This document shows positions 16,983 to 25,604 of a DNA stretch of 64,000 nucleotides, in pieces. Position numbers and translations under genes: made by a program. Origin of the DNA: Thalassolituus maritimus (GTDB taxonomy: Bacteria > Pseudomonadota > Gammaproteobacteria > Pseudomonadales > Oceanobacteraceae); NCBI GenBank assembly GCA_913019975.1, contig CAJWBH010000006.1, forward strand, positions 114,285 through 178,284, given 5' to 3'. Every line of letters begins with the position of its first letter. The stretch's first letter is position 1. Under the pieces are notes generated by a model, which saw only the letters and a list, made by a program, of their open reading frames with translations, ran no database searches and was not told the DNA's origin.

Positions 16983-18239
16983 TTACTGGTAACCCTCAGG
17001 GAATGGATCAGGCTCGATCAGTTCATCACTTTCATAAACCACTTTGTACTGACCGTCAGGCTCGGCGAGACCGATGCGGGTTTTCGACCAAAGGTGATGG
17101 TTTTCGTGAACACGGACATAACCTTCTGGTGCGGTTGTCAGCTCGATACCAGGAGAGGCTTCACGGACTTTATCGATATCGAAAGAACCGGCTTTTTCGA
17201 CCGCTGCTTTCCATAACCATGGGCCAAGGTAAGCTGCCTGAGTTACGTCACCGATCACGATGTCGTCACCCCAGCGTTCTTTAAATGCTTTTACGAAGGC
17301 CTGGTTGTTTTCGTTAGGCAGAGACTGGAAGTACTTCATTGAAGCGTAAATACCTTCAATGTTCTCACCACCAATACCCAGGATTTCATCCTCGGTCACC
17401 GAGATGGTAAGGAACAATGGCTTCTCTTTGCCCATGTCGATACCGGCCGCTTTCAGCTGCTTGTAGAAAGCAACGTTAGAACCGCCCACCACTGAGATGA
17501 ATACAACGTCAGGTTTTTTCAGCTTGATTTTGTTGATCACAGAGTTGAACTGAGTGTGACCCAGTGGGTAGTACTCTTCGCCCACAACTTTAGAGCCGAG
17601 TACGTTTTCGATGTGCTTACGTGCAATTTTGTTTGAGGTACGTGGCCAGATGTAGTCAGAGCCGAGCAGGTAGAATTTCTTCGCACCTTTTTCGCGGGCT
17701 GCCCAGTCCAGACCTTCAAGAATCTGCTGAGTCGCTTCCTGACCGGTGTAGATCACGTTAGGTGACTGCTCCAGACCTTCGTAGAAAGTCGGGTAGTAGA
17801 GCATACCGTTATACTGCTCAAAGACTGGCAGAGCGGCTTTACGTGACGCTGAAGTCCAGCAACCGAAGACGGCCGCGACTTTATCCTGAACCAGGAGCTT
17901 CTTGGATTTCTCAGCGAAGGTCGGCCAGTCACTGGCGCCGTCTTCCTGAATGTATTCGATCTTACGACCCAGTACACCGCCCATGGCGTTGATCTGCTCA
18001 ATGGCAAGCTTCTCAGCCTGTACTGAACCTGTTTCACTGATCGCCATGGTGCCAGTAACAGAGTGTAGAATACCGACTTTAACGGTATCGTCCGTTACTG
18101 CCAGCCCAGTGCTGTTCACTTCGTCCGCCAGCGCTGGAACACTTGTATGTGCAAGCATCAGAGCGGCAGGTATTGCGAGTAAATTTTTCAGAAAACCGCG
18201 CCGTGCAAGCGCTGTGTTTTCAAAGGTTGGTAGTCGCAT
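16983..18239 (-). CDS. urtA: Periplasmic short-chain amide/urea-binding protein (FmdD/UrtA type) with Tat-like signal
   Basis: The 418-residue protein begins with a twin-arginine-like signal (ARRGFLKNLLAIPAALMLA) and a cleavage region around PALADEV. It is followed by a type I periplasmic-binding fold with VKVGILHSVTGTMA, FGCWTSASRKA, YYPTFYEG and YPLGHTQF. These are the signatures of the UrtA/FmdD/AmiC group that binds urea or short amides. It is the first gene of the operon, with a GAGG ribosome site before the ATG, and faces the divergent sensor gene. AmiC of Pseudomonas is a cytoplasmic relative used as an amide sensor; this copy is clearly exported. Confidence 0.9.
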   Translation of the reverse strand: MRLPTFENTALARRGFLKNLLAIPAALMLAHTSVPALADEVNSTGLAVTDDTVKVGILHSVTGTMAISETGSVQAEKLAIEQINAMGGVLGRKIEYIQEDGASDWPTFAEKSKKLLVQDKVAAVFGCWTSASRKAALPVFEQYNGMLYYPTFYEGLEQSPNVIYTGQEATQQILEGLDWAAREKGAKKFYLLGSDYIWPRTSNKIARKHIENVLGSKVVGEEYYPLGHTQFNSVINKIKLKKPDVVFISVVGGSNVAFYKQLKAAGIDMGKEKPLFLTISVTEDEILGIGGENIEGIYASMKYFQSLPNENNQAFVKAFKERWGDDIVIGDVTQAAYLGPWLWKAAVEKAGSFDIDKVREASPGIELTTAPEGYVRVHENHHLWSKTRIGLAEPDGQYKVVYESDELIEPDPFPEGYQ

Positions 18240-18342
18240 AGTCAGGCCTCACTTAGGTAGTTTGTGGTTGCTGTGACCTTTTCAGATTGCCTGTAGCGAC
18301 GGTTTTGGAACATTCGTTGAACGCTCCACCGGGGTACGTCAT

Positions 18343-18373
18343 TTGACGCATACGAGTTGGCACGGGATATGAT
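18343..18373 (+). promoter_or_regulatory. Candidate promoter for the sensor kinase gene
   Basis: TTGACG (18343-18348) and TATGAT (18368-18373) are spaced by 19 bp. Both hexamers are good sigma70 matches, although the spacer is long. On the opposite strand TATATT (18375-18380) could be the -10 of the urtA-like operon, so the two promoters would nearly abut. Confidence 0.4.
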
Positions 18374-18388
18374 TAATATAAGTCGCCA

Positions 18389-18446
18389 GGATGCGATAAC
18401 AGATTTTATGAACGCGAAAGCAGATTCATGGATACGACAGCAGATT
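18389..18446 (-). promoter_or_regulatory. Three phased 17-bp direct repeats, candidate activator sites
   Basis: Read on the minus strand the units are AATCTGCTGTCGTATCC (18446-18430), AATCTGCTTTCGCGTTC (18426-18410) and AATCTGTTATCGCATCC (18405-18389). The consensus is AATCTG-Y-T-N-TCG-Y-R-T-Y-C. Unit starts are 20 and 21 bp apart, two helical turns. They sit upstream of a possible urtA-operon -10 and in the leader of the sensor gene, a position suited to an activator. The adjacent LuxR-type regulator is the obvious candidate, by inference. Confidence 0.6.
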
Positions 18447-18459
18447 TCCTGGAGACCGG

Positions 18460-21400
18460 ATGGCAAACCCACAACTACTGACTACCCGCCGTAACTACAA
18501 TCGCTGGGTTGCCAACCAGACCCTCGAAGACTTTGCGCTTCGGTTTACCGGTAAGAACGCCCGCCGCTGGTCGTCGGCACGGGTATCCAACACCGCACTG
18601 GGAGCGATTTCCTTTCTGGCGCTGGAAGCCATCGGGGCTGCGATCACTCTGGTCTATGGCGTCCATGCGGCGCTTCTGGCGACCATGGTGGTGTCGGCCA
18701 TTATCTTCCTGACGGCAATTCCCATCAGTTATTACGCGGCCCGCTATGGGGTCGATATTGATCTGCTCAGCCGGGGAGCCGGATTCGGCTATATCGGCTC
18801 GACGGTGACTTCGCTGATCTACGCATCTTTCACCTTTATCTTTATGGCGCTCGAAGCTGCCATCATGGCGTCGGCCATGGATATCCTCTTTTCGGTGCCC
18901 TTGTGGCTTGGCTACCTGATCAGTGCCTTGATCGTGATTCCGCTGGTAACTCACGGTATTACCCTGATTTCACGGTTTCAGCTATGGACTCAACCCCTCT
19001 GGTTTCTGCTTCAGCTGGCGCCGTTCGTGTTCATTCTTTGGCAGGAAACTCAGGCCATCAGCGACTGGATCAACTTTGAATCGCCGGTTGCACCGTCAGA
19101 GGGCAACGGCGTCAGTCTGATCTATTTTGGTGCCGCATCTGCCGTCATCTTTTCGTTGATTGCTCAAATCGGAGAGCAGGTCGACTTCCTGCGCTTTTTG
19201 CCGGAGCCGAAACCGGATCAGCGACTACGCTGGTGGACTGCATTGATTATCGGCGGGCCGGGATGGATTCTGATGGGCGCCATTAAAATCATGGCCGGAT
19301 CATTTCTGGTTGTGCTGGCACTCAGTCACGGGCTGGGTTACGACGAGGCGGGTGACCCGACCCACATGTACGCTGTTGCGTTCAGCTACCTGACCGAATC
19401 ACCACTGGCGGTGATGGCACTGACGGGGATTTTTGTAGTGCTCTGTCAGGTGAAGATTAATGTCACTAACGCCTACGCGGGCTCAATCGCCTGGTCGAAT
19501 TTCTTTTCGCGTCTGACTCACAGTCACCCAGGTCGTGTGGTCTGGTTATACTTCAACGTTATGATCGCCATTCTGGTAATGGCACTGGGTGTGTACGAAT
19601 CACTCGAACATATTCTGGGTATTTATTCGAATGTCGCTGTGGCTTGGGTCGGTGCGCTCGTTGCTGACCTGGTGATTAATAAACCTCTCGGCCTCAGCCC
19701 TAAACATATTGAGTTTAAGAGGGCGTATCTCTACGACATTAATCCTGTGGGCTTTGGCGCTATGGTGCTCGCATCTCTGTGCGGCATTTTGTCATTTACC
19801 GGTATCTGGGGTGAGACGGCACAGGCGCTGTCTTCGTTTATTTCTTTATTTACTGCGTTCTTTCTGGCACCTGTTATCGCTCTGATCACCGGCGGTAAAT
19901 ACTATCTTGCGCGTGAGATTATTCCGCTGTCACCAGCCACTGAGCAGTTAACCTGCAGCGTCTGCGAGAACGAATTCGACCGCGAAGATATCGCCGTGTG
20001 CCCGGCTTACAACGGGCACATCTGCTCGTTATGCTGCACGCTGGAATCACGCTGCCACGACCAGTGCAAAGAAAACGCACGCTTCAGCGATCAGATTGCC
20101 GCGACGCTGACGACCCTACTTCCCGACCGCTTAGTACATCGTCTTAACCCTCGTATTCTGCAGTTTTCGGGTTTATTGACCATTATCGGTGGCATCGTTG
20201 GGCTCCTGTTCTGGTTGGTGTACATGCAGGCACCTTCTGATAACAGCATGCAGGCTTTGCTTGGCAGTAGTCTGTTGCAGGTTTACGTATTGTTGATGAT
20301 TATCGTCGGTGTTCTGATCTGGTTATTTGTACTCGCTAACGAGAGTCGCGAGTTAGCGCTAGATGAAGCCACAAAACAGACGGATCTGTTATCGCAGGAA
20401 ATTGCTGCGCATGAAGAGACAGACCGTGCTTTGCAGCAGGCGAAAGAATTAGCAGAGGCTGCTAACCTGGCAAAAAGTCGCTATCTCGGTGGTATCAGTC
20501 ACGAGTTAAGAAGCCCACTGAATTCTGTGCTGGGTTACGCTCAGTTACTCGAAAAAAGTGACGGCCTCAGTGATAAACAGCAACGTCAGATAAGTCTGAT
20601 CCGCAGTAGTGGCGAATATCTTGCTGACCTGATTGAAGGCTTGCTCGACCTGTCGCGCATCGAAGCCGGGCGGCTTGAGATTCGTCGTGATGAAGTCAAC
20701 CTCAAGCGCTTATTGAATGATCTCGCCGAAATGTTCCGTCTGCAGTCGGTCGCCAAGGGCATTACGTTTACGTACGAGGCGCCGGCGTATTTACCGGATA
20801 TGGTACGTACCGACGAAAAACATCTGCGCCAGATTCTCACTAACCTTTTATCGAATGCCGTGAAATATACGGAGACCGGCGGTGTTTCGCTGAGCGTAAA
20901 ATACCGTAGCCAGGTTGCTGAATTTACGGTAAAAGACACCGGGCCGGGGATCAGCGCAGAAGAGCACAAAAAGATATTCCAACCGTTTGAACGTATTCGC
21001 AAACCTGGCCATCCGCAGCAGCCGGGCACCGGTCTTGGCCTGACGATCAGTCAATTACTTGCCGATATTATGGGCGGTGAAATCACACTGAAAAGCGCAC
21101 CGGGTTCCGGCAGTACGTTCCGCTTAACCATGATGCTATCCAGCATTGAACGAAAAGTTCACCTTGCTGATAAACCCGCAGCGCCGGCACAGAAAATCAT
21201 TGGTTATGAAGGCGATAAACGAGTCGTACTCACTGTGGATGATGAACCATCACATCGTGGGCTGATCAGTGAGACCTTATCGCCCCTCGGGTTTACCGTG
21301 CTCGAAGCCTCCGGTGCCGATGAATGCGAGGCTGTGCTTGGTGAGGCCAGAGTCGATCTTCTGCTACTGGATATTTCGATGCCGGGCCGCAACGGCTGGA

Positions 21401-21900
21401 CCCTGTTGCAGAAGCTACGTAACGATGGATTTTCGGCGCCTGTGATTATGGTATCTGCTGATGCGGAAGACCGGATTTCTGCTGAAGGAAACGGGGCATT
21501 TTCTGAACCGGGCCGACGTTTGAATGATGACTATCTGATCAAACCGATGAAGGATCAGGTATTACTCGATAAAATTGCGCGACAGCTGGATCTCAGTTGG
21601 ATTTATGAAGGCAGCCCTGAGGACGTCCCGAAGCAGGCAAGGGTCGCTCCTCTCACTGATGCGAGGCTACGCGAATTTATGTCGTTTTCTCAGCTCGGCT
21701 ATATCGCCGGGCTGGAGGCATTGATCGAGGCTTGCGAGCAGGAAGAGTTGGACCCTGATTTCGTCAGAGAGCTTAAGCGCTGTATTACCTCGTTCCGCTT
21801 TGCTGACGTCCACGCCATGTGCGCCGCGCGCCTGGATGCTCAATCTCCGAAGTCACAAGATAATACTGATGAGCACAGTATTGGGAGTGAAAAACCATGA
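18460..21900 (+). CDS. NCS1 transporter-like/hybrid histidine kinase fusion (putative amide or nucleobase-type sensor)
   Basis: A 1146-residue chimera. Residues about 10-490 resemble an NCS1 (cytosine/purine/allantoin) permease with about 12 membrane segments and a typical start (RRWSSARVSNTALGAISF). A cysteine-rich module with eight Cys follows at about 505-545, then two further hydrophobic segments (about 565-630). Next come a coiled linker, HisKA with the phospho-acceptor H681 in GGISHELRSPLN, HATPase with DTGPGI and GTGLGL, and a receiver with D971 (LLLDISMPG). The last 100 residues are helical, without a clear HPt motif. Transporter-kinase fusions of another transporter family are known (CbrA). 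TGGAGA precedes the ATG. It overlaps the response-regulator gene by 4 bp. Divergence from the amide operon suggests it senses amides, urea or a related compound. Confidence 0.88.
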   Translation: MANPQLLTTRRNYNRWVANQTLEDFALRFTGKNARRWSSARVSNTALGAISFLALEAIGAAITLVYGVHAALLATMVVSAIIFLTAIPISYYAARYGVDIDLLSRGAGFGYIGSTVTSLIYASFTFIFMALEAAIMASAMDILFSVPLWLGYLISALIVIPLVTHGITLISRFQLWTQPLWFLLQLAPFVFILWQETQAISDWINFESPVAPSEGNGVSLIYFGAASAVIFSLIAQIGEQVDFLRFLPEPKPDQRLRWWTALIIGGPGWILMGAIKIMAGSFLVVLALSHGLGYDEAGDPTHMYAVAFSYLTESPLAVMALTGIFVVLCQVKINVTNAYAGSIAWSNFFSRLTHSHPGRVVWLYFNVMIAILVMALGVYESLEHILGIYSNVAVAWVGALVADLVINKPLGLSPKHIEFKRAYLYDINPVGFGAMVLASLCGILSFTGIWGETAQALSSFISLFTAFFLAPVIALITGGKYYLAREIIPLSPATEQLTCSVCENEFDREDIAVCPAYNGHICSLCCTLESRCHDQCKENARFSDQIAATLTTLLPDRLVHRLNPRILQFSGLLTIIGGIVGLLFWLVYMQAPSDNSMQALLGSSLLQVYVLLMIIVGVLIWLFVLANESRELALDEATKQTDLLSQEIAAHEETDRALQQAKELAEAANLAKSRYLGGISHELRSPLNSVLGYAQLLEKSDGLSDKQQRQISLIRSSGEYLADLIEGLLDLSRIEAGRLEIRRDEVNLKRLLNDLAEMFRLQSVAKGITFTYEAPAYLPDMVRTDEKHLRQILTNLLSNAVKYTETGGVSLSVKYRSQVAEFTVKDTGPGISAEEHKKIFQPFERIRKPGHPQQPGTGLGLTISQLLADIMGGEITLKSAPGSGSTFRLTMMLSSIERKVHLADKPAAPAQKIIGYEGDKRVVLTVDDEPSHRGLISETLSPLGFTVLEASGADECEAVLGEARVDLLLLDISMPGRNGWTLLQKLRNDGFSAPVIMVSADAEDRISAEGNGAFSEPGRRLNDDYLIKPMKDQVLLDKIARQLDLSWIYEGSPEDVPKQARVAPLTDARLREFMSFSQLGYIAGLEALIEACEQEELDPDFVRELKRCITSFRFADVHAMCAARLDAQSPKSQDNTDEHSIGSEKP

Positions 21901-22829
21901 GTCCTGAAGCAGGCTCGGCTAAACCCGGTGCTACAACTGCTGGCACTATTCTGATCGTCGACGATACACCGGAATCCCTGGCCTTTATGAATGAGGCATT
22001 GGCTGGGGCAGGGTATACCGTTTTAGTCGCTATGGACGGTGAGCAGGCATTGAATATCGCCCGGTTGATGACGCCCGATCTGATTCTGATGGATGGCGTA
22101 ATGCCTCGTATGGATGGCTTTGAAACCTGTCGTGCTCTCAAGGCATCACCTGACAGCGAAGATGTCCCGGTCATTTTTCTCACCGGGCTGAGCGATAGCA
22201 GTGATGTATTAAAAGGGCTTGAGGCTGGCGGCGTCGACTACCTGACCAAGCCGGTCAACCTCGATGAAATGCTGGCACGTGTGCAGGTGCACCTGTCTAC
22301 GGCAATGAAAACCAAGAGCGCCCGTCGTGCCCTTGAAGAAATGGGACAGCCGGCGTTTGCCTGTGATGTCAACGGAACCTTGCTCTGGGCAACGCGAGTC
22401 GCCGAAGAACTGCTGGGAAGCACAGGGGTTGAACTGGCAAGCTGGCAACCGGTATTAAGCCAGGATTTACCTGCATGGTTGACCCGCTCGCCAGAGAGAA
22501 ATGCCATGCTGCGATTAACGTCCGATCAGGCCGAAGTCAGTGTCCGATATCTGGGTCGCCCGTTACCGGGAGAGTACCTGATGCGCTTCGTATTGAATGA
22601 AGAGGTTGCTGCGCGTAAGGCCTTGCAGGCAGCGTTTGATCTTACCGATCGTGAGACGCAGGTGCTGTTCTGGCTCAGTCGGGGCAAAACCAATCAGGAA
22701 ATTGCGCAAATACTGGAGATGAGCCCCAGAACGGTGAATAAGCATCTTGAGCCTGTATTCCGTAAGTTGGGTGTTGAGAATCGCACGGCAGCGGTGGCCA
22801 CCGCATTAGCTATCTCTGGGCAACAATAA
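21897..22829 (+). CDS. LuxR-type response regulator paired with the transporter-kinase
   Basis: The 310-residue regulator has a receiver (about 17-130) with the acidic pair VDD, phospho-acceptor D66 in LILMDGVMPRMDGF and the conserved Lys in LTKPVN. A PAS-like middle segment (about 145-225) is followed by a LuxR/NarL helix-turn-helix (about 243-308: LTDRETQVLFWLSRGKTNQE). The ATGA overlap with the kinase gene indicates coupled translation and a cognate pair. It probably activates the divergent amide operon through the phased repeats at 18389-18446; that link is inferred from position only. Confidence 0.88.
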   Translation: MSPEAGSAKPGATTAGTILIVDDTPESLAFMNEALAGAGYTVLVAMDGEQALNIARLMTPDLILMDGVMPRMDGFETCRALKASPDSEDVPVIFLTGLSDSSDVLKGLEAGGVDYLTKPVNLDEMLARVQVHLSTAMKTKSARRALEEMGQPAFACDVNGTLLWATRVAEELLGSTGVELASWQPVLSQDLPAWLTRSPERNAMLRLTSDQAEVSVRYLGRPLPGEYLMRFVLNEEVAARKALQAAFDLTDRETQVLFWLSRGKTNQEIAQILEMSPRTVNKHLEPVFRKLGVENRTAAVATALAISGQQ

Positions 22830-22903
22830 GTTATCAACCTTGACCGCACCTTAGCCTCTGGTTAGCTTGAGACGTTACTTACTCAGGCAGAGGCCATTGC
22901 TCT

Positions 22904-23512
22904 ATGAAACTTTATGATAACCCGCACGCCCCGAACCCGCGTCGTGTACGTATGGTATTAGCTGAAAAAGGCATTACCTATGACCGTGAAGAACTAGATC
23001 TCGGCGCTGGTGACAACCTTAAAGTGGAGTTCTGTGCGAAGAACCCATTCGCTAAAGTGCCGGTTCTGGAGCTGGACGACGGCTTGTGCCTGTCAGAAAC
23101 GCCGGCTATTTGTCGTTACCTTGATGAAGTTTCCGATGAAGGCAGCCTCTTTGGGACCACACCAAAAGAGCGTGCCATCATTCATATGTGGGAGCACCGG
23201 ATGGAATCTATGGTTCTCTATCCTGCACTGTTTGCCTTCCAGCACATTACGGGCTTCTTTAAGGATCGTATGACGCCAGTCGAAGACTTCGGCAAAGAGA
23301 GCGCTAAAAACTTCATGAAGTCTTTGCCTGTTCTGGATGCTCAGCTTGCTAATAACGAGTGGATAGCAGGCAGCCAGTTTTCTATTGCCGACATCACTGC
23401 GATTTGTGCCATCGACTTTGCACGCATTGTTAAAGTCCGGGTCGGCGACGAGTACCCCAATATCCAGCGTTGGTACGCGGCAATGAAAGAGCGTCCGTCA
23501 TACGCGGCTTAA
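22904..23512 (+). CDS. Glutathione S-transferase
   Basis: The 202-residue cytosolic GST has a thioredoxin-like N-terminal domain (KLYDNPHAPNPRRVRM, then NPFAKVPVLELDDG and the glutathione-binding SETPAICRYLDE) and a C-terminal all-helical domain with SIADITAICAIDFA. It has no transit signal. It may detoxify electrophiles. Its placement just before an oxidoreductase gene and a monooxygenase cluster is suggestive, but a functional link is not shown. Confidence 0.9.
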   Translation: MKLYDNPHAPNPRRVRMVLAEKGITYDREELDLGAGDNLKVEFCAKNPFAKVPVLELDDGLCLSETPAICRYLDEVSDEGSLFGTTPKERAIIHMWEHRMESMVLYPALFAFQHITGFFKDRMTPVEDFGKESAKNFMKSLPVLDAQLANNEWIAGSQFSIADITAICAIDFARIVKVRVGDEYPNIQRWYAAMKERPSYAA

Positions 23513-23580
23513 GAGAACTTTTCCGCTCTTTTGGACACGGAAATAGAAGCAACTTTACGGATTAGTTATAAGGGGTAATT

Positions 23581-24162
23581 ATGGCGAATTACGCAATTAT
23601 CAGCGCCAGCCATCGTGATGGCGCACAAAGCCTGCGTCTGGCACAAGAACTGAACACGCGCTTCTTCGACGGCGGCGCTGACGTGATTGATCTCTTCAAA
23701 GCGGACCTTCCATTGTGGAATGGCGAGCGCGAAGCGAATGAGCAGGTCAAAGAAGTACAGAATAAAATTACGCAGGCTGATGGGTTGGTGTTTGTGGTGC
23801 CTGAGTGGCACGGCATGGCGCCTGCCGGGTTGAAGAACCTGTTTCTCTGGTGCAGCCATCCGCAGTTTGCGCATAAACCTGCTTTGCTGGTTGCCGTGTC
23901 TGGGTCGGTCGGTGGCGCCTTTGTTGTCGCTGAGCTTCGCGGTAGCGGCTACAAAAACTCGCGTTTACTCTGGTTACCAGAGCATCTGATTCTTCGTGAT
24001 GCCTCTGAACTCTGGCAGGGTAAGGGCCGTGAATCAGATGAGTACCTTGAGAAGCGTGCCCGCTATGCGGTTGAGCAACTCAAGACCTACACTGACGCGC
24101 TTGCGCCTCAACGCGAAGCACTCACTGCGGGCCTGGAAGATTTTCCAAACGGCATGTCTTAA
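23581..24162 (+). CDS. NADPH-dependent FMN reductase-like flavodoxin-fold protein
   Basis: The 193-residue protein has a flavodoxin-like core. It starts NYAIISASHRDGAQSLRLA (phosphate-binding loop) and has VFVVPEWHGMAPAGLKNLF, the family's active-site P-E-(W/Y)-x-G segment with a Trp in place of the usual Tyr. Members reduce FMN or quinones with NAD(P)H. AAGGGG precedes the ATG. It lies 68 bp after the GST gene on the same strand and is probably cotranscribed. Confidence 0.82.
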   Translation: MANYAIISASHRDGAQSLRLAQELNTRFFDGGADVIDLFKADLPLWNGEREANEQVKEVQNKITQADGLVFVVPEWHGMAPAGLKNLFLWCSHPQFAHKPALLVAVSGSVGGAFVVAELRGSGYKNSRLLWLPEHLILRDASELWQGKGRESDEYLEKRARYAVEQLKTYTDALAPQREALTAGLEDFPNGMS

Positions 24163-24207
24163 GCTTTTTGCCCTGTATTGAGCCCTCAATGCTGAAAGGG
24201 CGCTTTA

Positions 24208-24233
24208 GCTCACTTGACGCAGGTCAAGTGAGC
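24208..24233. terminator. Terminator-like inverted repeat
   Basis: The 11-bp perfect arms GCTCACTTGAC and GTCAAGTGAGC flank a 4-base loop, 45 bp after the flavoprotein gene. It probably ends that transcript, though no T-run follows. Confidence 0.5.
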
Positions 24234-24485
24234 AACAACTAGCTTTGGTGTGCGTTCGTCCCACTGGCTGATAAACACTCCCGCTTTTTTATTCTCCGCT
24301 TATACCCGGATTATTCTGCTCATTCCCACTGGTTTCAGGGTTTCAGACTTCAGACTCCGTCGGCCCAGTCCATTTGTGATGGCTCCCTTTTCTGATATCA
24401 GTGGATGGTTCCGGTGCATCCATAATGACTCTTTAGTCACTTTGATGGCGTAATCAGACCTTTTCATACATTATTCTGATTGTAG

Positions 24486-24500
24486 GATTGTCCGACAATC
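24486..24500. promoter_or_regulatory. Palindromic operator before the reductase gene
   Basis: GATTGTC-C-GACAATC is a perfect 7+1+7 palindrome 22 bp upstream of the ATG. The TTGTC-n-GACAA pattern resembles sites of GntR/FCD-family repressors. No such regulator is encoded nearby. Confidence 0.5.
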
Positions 24501-24521
24501 TAACAATGAGAAGCCAGAGCA

Positions 24522-25556
24522 ATGTTTGGACTGTTCAAATCTGCGAAACCACACACCTTAACCATCGAAGGCGTTGGAGAGTTCACGGTAAATCCGAAAG
24601 AGACCATTCTGACTGCTGCCCTGCGTCAGGGAGTTCGCTTTCCGTACAGTTGCAAAGTAGGGGGCTGTGCAACCTGTAAATGCAAGCTTCAGGATGGTCA
24701 GGTTAAAGAATTGACCTCATCCGCTTTTATTCTCAGCTCTGAAGATCTCGACAATAAGTACATCCTGGGATGCCAATCTCAATTGAAGTCTGACGTGACG
24801 GTATTTGTTGATGGTTTGTCTGATGGCACCTCTGTAGCAAGCGTGCAGGAAGGAGAAATTACTTCGATTGAAAAACTCACAGCCGACATGGTCAGCGTCA
24901 CGGTTACCTTGCCAGAAGAGACCACCTACGTTCCCGGCCAATACGCTCTGTTTTCAACGCCGGCCGTGTCGTCAGGCTCGCGCAGTTATTCGTTCGCTAC
25001 TCCGCCTCAGGGTAACCAGGTACGTTTTTTCATCCGTGAAGTGCCCGGCGGCGAAATGTCAGGCTGGGCAAATCATCAGGCAGTTGTCGGCGATAAAGTC
25101 ACCATCGATGGCCCTTACGGTGATTTTTACCTTCGCCAGGGCAGCGGTGAAATGCTGATGATCGCGGGTGGCAGTGGTATCGCACCGGTACTGGCGATTC
25201 TCGAAGATGCCATGAACCATAAGATCGACCGGGATGTGACCTTCCTGTTTGGTGCCCGCACTGAAAAAGACCTCTGCGCGCTGGAGGATATTTCCCGAAT
25301 TTCCCGCAACTGGTCCGGCCGTTTCCGCTTTATTCCTGTACTGTCTGAAGAGCCAGAAGGTAGTAGCTGGGAAGGTCGTCGGGGTCTTGTTACCGATGTG
25401 ATCCCTGAATTAACAGATATTTCGCAGACCTATATGTGTGGGCCGCCACCTATGTTGGACGCCGCGGAAAAGTGCCTGCGTAACTCAGGCATGAGCGAAA
25501 ACGGAATTTATTGCGACCGGTTTACCGACCGTTCGCATACCCAAAAAGCCGGATAA
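24522..25556 (+). CDS. Ferredoxin-NAD(P)H reductase, electron-transfer subunit of the hydroxylase (XylA-like)
   Basis: The 344-residue reductase has a plant-type 2Fe-2S ferredoxin domain first (about 1-95, CKVGGCATCKCKL and a later Cys in YILGCQSQ). It is followed by an FAD domain (about 105-205, SRSYSFATPP) and an NAD(P) domain (about 210-335, AGGSGIAPVLAIL and MCGPPPMLDAAE). This single-chain design is that of XylA and related oxygenase reductases, which take electrons from NADH to a membrane diiron hydroxylase. The hydroxylase gene follows 48 bp downstream, so no rubredoxin is needed. Confidence 0.92.
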   Translation: MFGLFKSAKPHTLTIEGVGEFTVNPKETILTAALRQGVRFPYSCKVGGCATCKCKLQDGQVKELTSSAFILSSEDLDNKYILGCQSQLKSDVTVFVDGLSDGTSVASVQEGEITSIEKLTADMVSVTVTLPEETTYVPGQYALFSTPAVSSGSRSYSFATPPQGNQVRFFIREVPGGEMSGWANHQAVVGDKVTIDGPYGDFYLRQGSGEMLMIAGGSGIAPVLAILEDAMNHKIDRDVTFLFGARTEKDLCALEDISRISRNWSGRFRFIPVLSEEPEGSSWEGRRGLVTDVIPELTDISQTYMCGPPPMLDAAEKCLRNSGMSENGIYCDRFTDRSHTQKAG

Positions 25557-25604
25557 GACAGAATTTAAATCTAACATAAAAGAGCATAACGGAAGGAGAA
25601 TCCT

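Larger units (their letters stand above)
24163..24521. other. 359-bp intergenic region ahead of the monooxygenase pair
   Basis: It holds a hairpin at 24208-24233 and a palindrome at 24486-24500, listed separately. A 67-codon GTG-started frame inside it has no family features and no ribosome site. I see no RNA gene. Confidence 0.6.

Noticed and set aside
18301-18380. Sigma54 promoter TGGCACGGGATATGAT ahead of the sensor kinase gene
   Set aside because: The -24 half looks right, but the -12 GC is replaced by GA, so the core is not met.
24250-24453. 67-codon frame between the flavoprotein and reductase genes
   Set aside because: GTG start without ribosome site, no family features, and it lies in a region with regulatory repeats.
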